From positions 2,232,001 through 2,296,000 of the forward strand of contig OW051497.1 of the NCBI GenBank assembly GCA_932521035.1: a stretch of 64,000 bases of DNA. The letters are read 5' to 3'. Of the stretch, positions 23,872 through 34,650 are shown one piece after another; positions within the stretch are counted from its first letter, which is position 1, and each line of letters opens with the position of its first letter. The position numbers and the translations under genes were made by a program. Origin of the DNA: Oscheius dolichura. Taxonomy: Eukaryota > Nematoda > Chromadorea > Rhabditida > Rhabditidae. A model generated the notes under the pieces. The model was not told the DNA's origin. It worked only from the letters and a program-made list of their open reading frames with translations, and did no database searches.

Positions 23872-25428
23872 CGAATCATTATGGTTTGCAATTTTGGCTT
23901 ACTGGATCACTTTTATCCATATGGCTGCTGTGTTTACCGGTGGATTATTTGGATCCCAGTATAACGTTAAGGGCTCGCCTCCAAAAGGGCTGACCTATAA
24001 TATTGTTATTTAGAAAATGGTAGGGAGCGGCATAAGTCGCACACGTACTGATGCACTCGTAGTATTTCTCAAGCAAATGTGTCGCGTCAGAGCGCACTAA
24101 CTAAATGCATGGCAAGGTTGACCGAAATTACGGTTTCGATATCGACCGAAATTGCATTTTGGTCGCTTTCGACCTCGCAGCCACAATCAGTTACAACTCT
24201 GCTGTGTGACCCATACATTCGGCATGCTTGAATTAGTACCGGTACAAGTTTTTTCATTAAATGGCGGAAAAATACAGTATAAAACAGGGGTATTAACAGA
24301 TGTGCCAAAAATTTGAGATCCTGACTGGAAAGCTGAATTTCCTCCACAACCCACAAGCAGGCTATGAATTCTTTTCACAGTTTCCACCGATCGCATTTTG
24401 ACTGCGCACATTTGTTCGAGAAATAAGCGGAATACGACCAAATCAGTACGACTTATGGCGTGGTCTAATAAGGAAAACATCTTACCAGCTGAAACTTTGT
24501 TGGCAATGTCAGTTCGGAATCACTGCGCACACTTGTAAAGCTGGAAGTTCCCACGGACATCATATTATCCATTGATTAAAAGGCTGAAACAACTTGTTGA
24601 TAATCCATCCAAAAGTAAAATAAACAGGGTCAAAATATAGAAGTGATCAGGGCTGGGTGTATTTCAGACTTTCGAAAACGTACAAATCAATCAGAAGATA
24701 AATTCAAATATATTCAACCACATAAAGTGAGAGATACTGGCTAAGATGATGGATTATTTAGCGGAAGGTACAAATTTGTTCTCCTTTAAAAGTTACACTA
24801 GGCCGGGTACGCAGTGTCGCTGGTTACACGCTACGCTCCCACGCAGTACCCCCGGTTACAAACTGTGACCCGATGCAGTGCCACTGGCTACCCGTGACAC
24901 AGCTAGCAGCGCGTCGTGAGGTCAATGCACTAGCGAGACCTCAATTCTAGATTGAATAGGTGCCCAAAAGCGTTTTCAGGTTTTAGAATCTCAAGCTTGG
25001 AGAAAATTAAGAAAGACATTGTAAAGTGCACAGGACGAGACATTGAAATTTAAAAGGCTGCGAGAGCGGAGTGTTCGGCTGGAGGCCCTCTTTGTGGTGT
25101 TGAGGGTAACTGTATCAACCTTGTTCTTTCTTCCCTGAATAGTTAGGAGAGTAATGCTCAAAAGACAACCCCTTGATTTCGGAGGAGCAGTAAGTGAGCT
25201 CTCTCCTTCTTCTCTGCCCACGCATCCTTCTCTTATCGAGGATTTGTGCCCTACAATGCCTTCCTGCTCTTCTCTCTCTAAATATTTTCATCTCAAGAGT
25301 CCTTCTGCTGAAATTTTCTCCTCTCCACATTCTACTTCCCTTTCCGGTAATAAAAAAACCTCTCAGCTGTCATATGTGATCACAAAGACAGCTGAAAAAA
25401 TTGTCATTGCTAGCTTGTTCTATTTTCC
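23872..25428. other. Intergenic, no supported gene
   Basis: Holds short open frames only. A loose tandem pattern of GCAGTGYCRCTGGYTAC-like units lies at 24800-24900. The sequence just before 25428 is the upstream region of the receptor gene. Confidence 0.35.
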
Positions 25429-26610
25429 ATGCTGTGGCTCAAAATCTTTGATATTATTGTGCTCTTTCCATCTACGTTTCTGACTATACTCCTTTGTTAC
25501 ACTATACAAACTAGAAGTCCGGCAGCTATGGGAAGATATAAATATATGATACTAACAGTCGCCGTGAGTTACGACGATTAACTTCTGGACCATATTATTC
25601 AGCTCAGTTTTTATCAGTTTGATATTGTCTACAGTGCCCTTATCGTTCCTGTACCTATTCCAGGAGCTGCCGGGGTGCAAATTGCAGGCGTTCTTGGTCT
25701 CCTGTTTCCTCATTCAGGGAATCTTCTTATGGTATTGCCTGTGTTGTGAAGTTATTGCTGAATACACCTTTCAGCCACTTATGCCAGTGAGCATGTTGGC
25801 ATTTGTGTTTGCAATAGTGGCCAGTTTCGTTTGGAGAGAATATTCCGTTATTCACTTTGAAACAAAACCACTACTCTTGGCTTTGCATTGTCTTTATTTT
25901 ATCTTTGTCCTCTGCCTATTATTGTTAGGTGTTCCAGTCTACCTAGGTTTAATCTCGGAAGAATATCTTGTCTTTCGTCACTTGAAAGAGGTTTAACTTA
26001 AGCTCTGTTACAACAGGCGTGTTACAGAAGAATGCTACCTATGATCCACAATATGCTGTGTGGTGTCTTGTCTTTCCCGCGAAAACTGATGCTCACCTGC
26101 GGTTTCATATCTGGGTCGTAGCTGGCACTTTATGCTTGCTCACTTATGTTTTCAAAGCCTTTTATAGAGTGAATTATAGAATCTTACCCGTTTATAAAAC
26201 AATAGAGTTTCCAGATTAATGCTTTCCTCAAAAAGATGAGATCTATCTTGAGCACTTCTACTGTAAACATGCATCGAGCTCAACTGATATCGTTAGCTCT
26301 ACAGGTAATCCTCCATGCTTGTACGCTAATTTGAAGTTTCTAGGGAGTAATTCCTGTTCTCATGCCGCTCGGCGCAATTGTTATAGAAAATATTCTACTT
26401 GTAATATTTAGAGGCACCCTAAATCTGCCAGACGATCAGCTGGATTTCTTTCTAAGTGATGCGACCGCTGTTGCACTGGGAATACCATCTCTCTGTACAA
26501 TAATCCATTTCTTTGTTGTAGTTCTGACTACGCCGCCTTATAGACAATATGTCCTAAGGCGAGAGCGAAAGGAACGGAGCATTATTGCTGTAGCCACCAC
26601 CATACACTGA
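25429..26610 (+). CDS. Seven-transmembrane chemoreceptor, Srh/Str-like (diverged paralog)
   Basis: Same exon plan as the 19648-20890 receptor. ATG 25429 opens MLWLKIFDIIVLFPS; then RYKYMILTVA, LSFYQFDIVYSALIVPVPI, PLMPVSMLAFVFAIVASF, NATYDPQYAVWC, NMHRAQLISLALQ and a final TTPPYRQYVLRR with a longer basic tail ending at 26610. Divergence from the left-arm receptor is far larger than that between the two arms, so this is the older duplicate. All exons keep splice signals; appears intact. Confidence 0.8.
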
Positions 26611-26802
26611 AACAAAACATAGGGCACACCTGCCGTTCAATAAGACATCAAATCTTTTCATTATTCCTTTCGCCGACTTGTTCATTTACGGGCACAGAAT
26701 ATATTATCGTATTACCGCTGACAAGAGTTGCTAAGGAATACACTGAAGACACTTTATATTCTCGTTTATATATGTCCACATTAGAAGACCTGGAAATAAT
26801 GC

Positions 26803-28023
26803 TCAACGGGTTCCAGTCGCCATTTCGTTTGAAGAAGCTCTATGCCCCATGGATGTCACAGTAGTGCTTCCTCCTGTTATGTTTCTTCTGAACCGCAACA
26901 TCCTGCGGATATCTCTTCGAATCTGAAGTAAAGAATATTTAAAATAGATACCTAAAATTGCCCACTTCTCTATTATTCTTTAAAAATGTCACAGCATTAG
27001 CTGAGCATTTCAACATAGTGAGGAAAGGAGTGACTGCCATCATCCACAGATATTTCCAGTCGTAAGCCCAGGCAAAGACGCGAAGAGTTACCCAAGCAGT
27101 AGTAAAAACCAGGGATATGAAACCATAGTTTATCGCGAGCCTGAACATGTGATAAATTAAAAATGGAAAGACCAAAACTTACGTGTAATCCCTCTTCCTC
27201 ACAGACGAGTTCCCCTGATTAGAGCCTACTCTGTTTTTCTCCTTCACAATATGAATTCCAATCTGAGAAAAGGATATTCCGAAAATAAATGTTCACGTAC
27301 CCAGAGATAACAGACCAAAGAGATCGTGGAAGTGCAGATATTCAAAGGGAGGTCAATGGTCGAATCAGTCCAATTGAACTCATTATCGGGGTTGTAGAAA
27401 GCGTAACCAAAGTACTCCCACATCAGAAGGAACCTTTAAAAAGCTTAGGATAGTAAAACGGAAAAAAACAAACCTGCAACATGGGCTGATAAATCTGGCA
27501 ATGAGATTAATCAGTGTAGAGACAATGCACGGGCATATCGCCGCATAAAGTGCTGATTTTCCACTGGAAAAGGCGATCTTCCACTTTTTGATCATAAATA
27601 ATCTGAAACTAGTTATATTTCCTTGCTATTTAAGGAATTAAACAGATGTTTCGTATGCTCACCGGTCAAAAGCTATAATAATATCCAAGGAAGCTCCCGT
27701 GTACCACGTTGTCACATACACAAAAGAAAATGTTCCAATTACAGGATTCTCCATACCGTCCGGGAAAATATACGACTGTAAACAACGTTTAAAAACAGAG
27801 AAGAAAATATAATACCTCTGCGAGAATAGAGGGAGTCATATAAAGTCCGTGGACCATTGTCATAGTCAGATCGTTGACCAAATTGCCCATTGCCAGATAA
27901 TAAAACGGCAGAGTTCTCCATAGTCGTAGTCGACAGAGAGACGTTAGCACCAGAAGTATAGCAATAGTCTCTAGAATTATGGTGACAGCATAAATAATCC
28001 CAACAACTTTGTAGATCAACATC
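26803..28023 (-). CDS. Seven-transmembrane chemoreceptor, Srx-like, copy A
   Basis: Start ATG 28023 (MLIYKVVGIIYAVTI) chosen by match to the next gene. Exons give LPFYYLAMGNLVNDLTM, TWYTGASLDIIIAFDRLFM (DRL after TM3), SPCCRF, FNWTDSTIDLPLN, TTAWVTLRVFAWAYDW and FLTMLKCSANAVTFLKN, then a C-terminus IRRDIRRMLRFRR and a stop at 26803-26805. The cysteine-rich CCRF and the NKE/NNRE-IR end resemble class Srx. Tandem duplicate of 28285-29481 in the same orientation. Complete. Confidence 0.78.
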
Positions 28024-28284
28024 AGAGAATGTTTGCTGCTCAAAGGGAAAGAGCCGAACAGGCAATTTCTTTGAAAAGGGGATTTATTTGTCGCTTGGAT
28101 AGAGTTCTGTTAAAATCAACAAAGCGAAGGGCAAGAACTACTAAATATACATTTTCCGAGCCATTTCATACGTGGTTAGCGGGAAATATCTCAACAAATT
28201 AATCTAGACCGGGTATTCTGACTTGGGAGATTTACTAGATGGAGGTGTTGTACCCTTTGTGGAATAATACAGAAGGAGACGTTC

Positions 28285-29481
28285 TCAGCGAGTCACTGTC
28301 CTGATCTCGTTGGAGGTCACCCGGGGTACCAGAGAGCTAACCGTTGTATTTCCTGGTGTAGTTCGTCCACATCGAAACATTTTCCCGATATCTCTCCGGA
28401 TCTAGATAAAGTCTTTTAATTAAAAATACTAAGGGCCTACCTCTCTATTGTTCTTCAAAAAGATCACCGCATTGGCTGAGCATTTCAACATTGTCAAAAA
28501 CGGAGTGACAGACATCATCCACAGATACTTAAAATCATATATCCAGGCAAAGACGCGAAGAGTTACCCAAGCAGTAGTAAAAAGGAGCGATATTATTCCA
28601 TAATTAACCGCCAGTCTGAACATTTGATATCTTGGAAGTAGAAACGATCAACGCTTACGTGTAATCCCTCTGCCTTACAGACGATTGTGACTGATGTCTA
28701 TCCTTCTCCTTCATTATATGAATCCCAATCTGGAAAATCATGTACAGAAAAATAAAGTGCATTTACCCAAGCGTAACAAACGAAAGATATCGTGGAGGTG
28801 AGATTGTTCAATGGCAGGTCAATGGCTAAATCCGTCCAATTGGTCTCGTTTTTAGGATTGTAGAAGGCGTAGCCGAAGTACTCCCACATTAAAAGGAATC
28901 TTTAAAAAAAGCGTAAATGAAGAGTTGGGAAAAGAGAACAAACCTGCAGCACGGACTAGCAAATTTCGCAATGAGGTTGACTATTGTAGACACAATGCAT
29001 GGACAGATGGCAGCATAAAACGCTGATTTTCCACTGGAGAAGGCGACCTTCCACTTCTTGATCATAAACAATCTAAAAACAAGGCTTGTCATTTAGTTTT
29101 GGTTTCGCGGCGATTCTTACCGGTCGAAGGCTATCATAATGTCCAAAGAAGCTCCTGTATACCATGTCGTAATGTAGATGAAAGAAAAGACGTTTATCAC
29201 GGGATTTTCCACACCATTGGGGAATATATACGACTGTAAAAAGGGTTTATAAAAAGAAGAAGAAAAGGAAATACCTCAGCCAGAATAGAAGGAGTCATGT
29301 AGACTCCATGGACCAGTGTCATGGTCAGATCGTTGACTAAATTGGCCGTAGCTAGGTAGTAAAACGGTAGGCTTCTCCATAGTCGTAGTCTACAAAGAGA
29401 GATTAATACCAGAATAATAGCAATAGTCTCTAGGATTACTGTGACGGCATAAATACTCCCAACAACTTTATGAATCTGCAT
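28285..29481 (-). CDS. Seven-transmembrane chemoreceptor, Srx-like, copy B
   Basis: ATG 29481 opens MQIHKVVGSIYAVTV. Exon order and intron positions match copy A (SLPFYYLATANLVNDLTM, IDLPLNNLTSTISFVCYAW, TTAWVTLRVFAWIYDF, LKCSANAVIFLKNNRE), ending IRRDIGKMFRCGR and TGA at 28285-28287. The tail diverges more than the helices. About 260 bases separate it from copy A, consistent with tandem duplication. Confidence 0.78.
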
Positions 29482-29946
29482 CGGGGGTATGTCTTCGTTG
29501 GTTCAGACAACTTCTTTAAAATTCGGGTATAATTATCGCCCAGACGGAGTTCTGTTAAAAGCAACAAAAAGCGAATGTTCGGAATAGCCAAATATAAATT
29601 TTACGAGCTCTTTCAATGGTATTGAGATCTCCACAAATTAGCCAGGGTACAAGAATTGAAGTTCGTGGTGCAAAAAGGATTTGCTGCCCATTAAACGGCA
29701 GACTGTTGCGTTTTGCAAGGTAACAATAAGTCTAATTTTGCGGAAAAGTTCGCGGAACACAGAACACAGCTCATGTAGTCCTCAATTAGAACATTTGTAC
29801 GGGAAGATGTCAAGAAGCTGGAGAATAATTAGTTGGAATTCGAGTTAGTTGAAGACGTTTTCCCCAGAATATAGTCTGGTCTCTATTTTCACTATGGCAC
29901 CCATTCTAGGGGGGAAACTTTACCGAATTTAAACGATCTGCGCAAT

Positions 29947-30142
29947 TTAACCAGCATTTACCGTAGCAAAGTTTAAGGTCTAAATTCAAAAAAAAACGAA
30001 GAGCTTTTAAATTACCTGATACATTTCGAATTGTTGACTAGAATAGAAGCTGGGCATTTCATTAGATTCCGCTTCGTTGCAGTCCGTTCTGCAGCAACTA
30101 GCCATCATTTTCGCCGGGTAAACCATCAAGTATTCGGAATTC
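29947..30142 (-). CDS. Two terminal exons of an unrecognised gene
   Basis: A clean exon 30016-30142 (acceptor TTTTAG, donor CAG/GTAATT) encodes EYLMVYPAKMMASCCRTDC and a stretch ending FEMYQ; a second acceptor at 29980 adds TLNFATVNAG and TAA at 29947-29949. Upstream exons were not found, so this may be a fragment. Confidence 0.3.
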
Positions 30143-30429
30143 CTAAAATGAGCATCGAATTTTAACAAAAGCAGGTACAAAAAATGGAGAAATTGAAAGT
30201 GCAAAGATATTTTTTGATTGGTAAGGTTGGTCTTCTGTCACTTTCAAGTAACTCGCTAAAAGAAGCGGTTACACCTGAGCCACATTGTTAGTTCAAAAAA
30301 ATTCGTTTCAGTGATAATGCAAAATGTTCAAAATACAATGGTTATTACTGCCTTTCTTTGTGAAAGGTAAGAAATCAATTGAAAAGCAGAACTAAATGCC
30401 CTAAAGAGCTAACGCTTAGCAATGAAACG

Positions 30430-30890
30430 GGCCTCTGCAATCGAGCGCGCGGTTTTCTTACCTTTTCGCTGCAGACGGCCGTCTCGCTGCATTTAGCACA
30501 ATACATATTTCCTTATGTTTCTGTAACGTTTAGCCTTTCTTGTTGTATTTTCACATGAGTAATAGGTTATAACAAAATTTTCGCAGTTTTTGTACACCTC
30601 TATTGCTTGCGTTTCATGTCTACCAACCGAGATATGCTTGATCACAACTTTATCGCTCATTATCTCTGCTCATAGTGGGCACCCGGCAGTCTAAGGTAGC
30701 TTTTTGAAATCAGCGTAACATTCCCTTCAAAATGATATGCGACACGCCCCGATTCTTGAGGCATTGTGAAAAACTCAACTTTGACGGCAAGGCTACCCCC
30801 TTCGGTGAAAATTTCCAAAATTTGGTCACTTTAAGATTTTAAATTGAGTTATGCACCATTCGATAGAGAATAGAAAGATGCTCAGAGAAA
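30430..30890 (+). repeat. Dispersed repeat family A, copy 2
   Basis: Begins CTGCAATCGAGCGCGCGG, has AATCAGCGTAACATTCCC about 270 bases on, then GACGGCAAGGCTACCCCC and GCACCATTCGATAGAG. Same orientation as copies 1 and 3. Confidence 0.65.
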
Positions 30891-30971
30891 CTTAATTACA
30901 GCCTATGACCGCTATCCATAAGAGAAATATTCCACGAAAAGGAAATTCGCTTTACTTTTGTACAGTTAAGA

Positions 30972-32316
30972 TTATTCACAGATGCTTTGGTTCTTCGGGG
31001 TTCCCTTCAACACAGCCATAGAGTTCTTGACCGATCGGAACTGAGGACGACGAATCTTTCTGAAGTTTCGGTAGGAAGCAAGAAGAACGAGAGCACAGCA
31101 GGAGCCGTAGTTAGAAGCCATTCCGATTAGAAGTGAACCAAACTCTGAAACATGGGTGAATTATACTTTTGATTACCGAAACCTACCATTATATCCGTAA
31201 ATCTCCATAGAAATTATGAACAGAATGTTAGTAATAGGGAGGAAGACAACGAGGAAGGGGATAGTTGATTGAAAAATCAAGTGGCGGAGGAATCTCTTCT
31301 GTAAGTAGGTAGATCGCAAGGAGATGTTCGTTTGAGCTCGTAGCCGCCTTTTCGTGATGATGACCAGGACGTAGGAGGCAACTACAACCATCATCAGTAG
31401 TCCAAAGGCCGGGAAAGTGATAAAGTTGACAACGTTCCCGCCGTTGTAAACCATGTACTTGGGCTTAGACTCTAAATCCTTTGGAATGCAGGAGAACTGC
31501 TGAAATGTTTTGATTCCTCGGGCTAAACACTGTAGCGTACATAGAGAAGCCTCTGTAGAAGGTCCTTAGGCTCCTCGTAAACACACATCATCGCAACGCC
31601 GATGTACAAGGCGTAGAAGTAGAAGAAGGCAACTCCGATGATGTGGGCCATGGGGTACCGTTTATGCCCAGTTGCGACGAGGAAACGATAGTCGAACAGG
31701 TGGACGATCGTAGCGGATGAGAGTGACAGGACGAAGACGATTACCACAACCACGTGGTGCGTGTTGATGAACGTCAAGTAGCGCAGAAGACCGAGAGGAT
31801 AGCCCATGGGTAGAGGTAGAAGTATTACAGGCCGGGTGAAGATTGCAATCTTAAATGTATTTTGCTCAAATGCTCCAGACAGGATTATTCATCGCTGTCA
31901 TTGTGGTGACTCGTTTGAAGGCGTAATCCCCACACATCTTCTCAAGGGGATCCCCGAGTTTCCGGAGAGTCGCACGTTTTTCTTTAGTTAGCTTCCAGAA
32001 GCAAATCACTAACAGTCAAGGAATAGGCTTGTTTTTGGTCAAATGACATATCGTGCCCTCAAAAACACGTTCAGGTTATTGTCCTTGTCCCCGGAAACAT
32101 TTTGTCTAACTACCAACTTACAGCGACGTCTACCACCAATCCCTGAGTCTGATGAAGAAGCAGAAGCCATTTATAGTTGGAGATGTTCTTATTCGTCCGG
32201 TATATGATGCAGTAGATTACATAGAGTTCCAAAATTGGGTTGAATATTGACAGCAGGTCGAAATAGCGGAGATAGAGCCACTCATAGTTGTAGGTGAAGG
32301 AGGGGCACCAGATCAT
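30972..32316 (-). CDS. Seven-transmembrane chemoreceptor, Srh-like
   Basis: Start at ATG 32316 (MIWCPSFTYNYEWLYL). Exon 1 carries ISNYKWLLLLHQTQGLVVDV, the Srh-type tail of TM2. After an intron running to about 31850, TRPVILLPLPMGYPLGLLRY matches the PLxxGYPxGLL signature before TM3; then HHVVVVIVFVLSLSSATIV, PMAHIIGVAFFYFYALYIG, FLRHLIFQSTIPFLVVFLP and a last exon FGSLLIGMASNYGSCC with a basic tail, stop 30972-30974. It differs clearly from the 19.6-kb family. Intron 1 is long (about 250 nt) for this window. Confidence 0.72.
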
Positions 32317-32818
32317 GGCCACTTCCCTCCTGCAACTGAGGCAACTAGAATCTACGAAGCAAATGAGGAAGATTAACGGCAGAGACCAGTACGGTTCAAA
32401 AAATATTTAAAAGAAAGCAGAAAAATGCGACTAATGTGATGTTGGCTGCACAAAACATTCCTCCTGTCACAATGGCAGTCAAGCATGAAATCTGAAGAAT
32501 CAAAAAGTAAAGGAATCAGTGCTTCTAGAAGAGAGAAGAAACACGAGGAAGCCTATTGTTTCGAATGAGAAGAGAGGTCTCTTCCTTCAGGTGCAAATAC
32601 CCTAATTTAAATGGAAAACATGTGCAATTTTTGGTATGTCATGTAGAAATTACTGAACTGTGCACCGAGCAGCTGGTTTTTTGCAGAACCTGATTGTTTT
32701 TCTAAGAATAATGATACCTTTGCTTCCGCAAAGGACTTTCTACAAATCTCTAGTGTACACGATCAGAAAAGCGAGAAAAACTCCGATAGGAAACAAGAAT
32801 AATTCATTTGGAGTCTAA

Positions 32819-33169
32819 TTACAGGCGTCTCTTACGACGAGCCAGGACAATCACCAAAATAATCAAGCCTATGCTCAGTAGAAGCAGCCCACCGTAATAC
32901 GGATAGTACATAGAGTCTTCCCAGTTGTCTTCTCGGCTGCTGGCCACTGCAAGGGTTGTGTTCTTTTCCTCCTGGTCCAAGGTGCTCAGAAACATGGCAA
33001 TCCCGCTTTGAAGAAGATCGCTGTTGAGACCACTGCCTGGAATTATTCCCTTTAAAATGACTTTCTAAAGAAATATACCTTCAATTGGCTCCAGAGTGGA
33101 AGCGACCCCGTCGGCAGCAGTTGGGACTAGCAGGTTCTTAAGAAGACCCTCGTTTTCCCAATCGCTCAT
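32819..33169 (-). CDS. Short single-pass membrane protein
   Basis: ATG 33169 opens MSDWENEGLLKNLLVPT; a 42-nt intron follows LEPIE; the second exon reads LQSGIAMFLSTLDQEEK, an acidic YYPYYGG segment, then a C-terminal hydrophobic helix (LLLLSIGLIILVIVLA) capped by RRKRRL and TAA at 32819-32821. The topology suggests a tail-anchored protein. Its 3' end was copied to 22761-22970. Function unknown. Confidence 0.7.
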
Positions 33170-33567
33170 AGCTGAAAACTTGAAAATAATAAAATTAAAT
33201 GAAGCCAACGGAGCAGAAACAAGACAACCTCATTTATATAGGAGACCCTAAAAAGAACAGATCGAGAGCTCCGTGAGCCCGGGAGATTGAAAACCATGTG
33301 GCCAGCTAATCCTTATCGGAGATTCGGGTCCAACTCATGCGTAGGCTCGGAAATGACAATTCTTCCCACCTTCTTGATTCACAGATATTTCTATACTTAG
33401 ATGTTCACGACTTTGCACAGGCTAATCTTCCATTCCGGTCAATTTATCAGGTAAATGAGCTTTTTTTCTATTTTCTCCCGTTCCCTGACTGCAATCTTCT
33501 GTTTAAAATGTTTATTACCCAAACAAAAATGAATTAAAACTGAAGAAAATACCATAAAATAAACCGG

Positions 33568-34650
33568 TTAGAGATCACTGAGTTCTTCAAGTAAGTTGAT
33601 CATATTGCTTAATCCGAGTAGATAACTGGCATCCTTTTCACAATATCCGGGTTTGACATTTGAAAATCCTGAATAAAGCGAAAAATTATAATATTGTCAG
33701 TGAAAATGCCTACCGATCATGTAGATCCGGACATCCGCAGGGAGTACGGGTTCGGCTTCATACAGGAAGAGGAGAGAAGAGCCGTAGAGGTGGAAGGAAC
33801 TCTGCTCCTTGAAGAAGAGCTTGATCTTCTCCAGTTTCTTCACGGCGCAAAGGATAATATCCTTCGTCAAATTTTTCCTCCCAAGCGAAAAGAATTCTTT
33901 CAACGCTGGGGGAATAGTATCCTCTGTTGAGGCGGTTCCCATCTCTTTGGTCAGTCCGCTCCTGTTATAGATCTAAGACGGGCTTTGTTTTATGATCTGC
34001 TCGGTATTTACCTGCCAACCGGCCAGTTCAAAGCCAAGTTTCGCTCTATCCGACTGTCCGACGTTCTCTCCCATCTCATCATCGATGGAATCTTCATCCT
34101 CCTGTCCCATTTTCGCAACCATAATAGCGGGATACTTGTAGCTGAATGTTACATCTTCCAGAACAAGATAATCATCCCCTAAAGGTGTTTGGTTTTTAGT
34201 ATTTATAGAAAAACGGACCTCGTAAACTTTCAGTTCCGAAAAAGTCGGGGGTTAGAGAAGCCATCACGTCCAGATCTTCAATAGTAGCATACGGCCACAT
34301 ACAGTCTCTAAATCGAGAAAACCCCAATCAAAACTAATGTCTTAAGCTCTACTTGTCTTTGATGAGGATGTCATACTGCTCGTCCAAGGTTCCTTTGATC
34401 AGGCGATAGAACTTTTCCTTAAAACTCATTGTACAGTGGAGTTTCTGTTGCTACGTACCTCACAGCTCCTTCTAGGTCTCTCTTTGATCATTTTAACAAT
34501 TTGATTAGTTCCCGTCTTCTTCAATATGTCTAAAAAGGGTCAAAACTTAATGCTGAACTAACCCATATTTCTAACTCTTCCACGCGTATTATTCTCTACT
34601 CTCTTATCGAACAGCTGATAGCCAGCCGGGAAATCAGATGTTGACGCCAT
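33568..34650 (-). CDS. Inositol polyphosphate kinase family protein with lost catalytic residues
   Basis: Six or so exons from ATG 34650 (MASTSDFPAGYQLFDKR) to TAA 33568-33570 give about 280 residues. Family landmarks: FFGTESL and DYLVLEDVTFSYKYP (the LxDLT stretch before the signature), the IPK signature at PAIMVAKMG where the family has PxxxDxKxG, GFELAGWQIY, the ATP-site SSLLFLYE, and RIYMIGFSNV where active members have RMIDFAH, ending LLGLSNMINLLEEL. The signature aspartate is valine and the metal-binding aspartate of IDF is glycine, so catalysis by the known mechanism is unlikely. Splice sites are intact and the frame is open, arguing for a retained pseudoenzyme rather than a dead gene. 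Confidence 0.82.
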
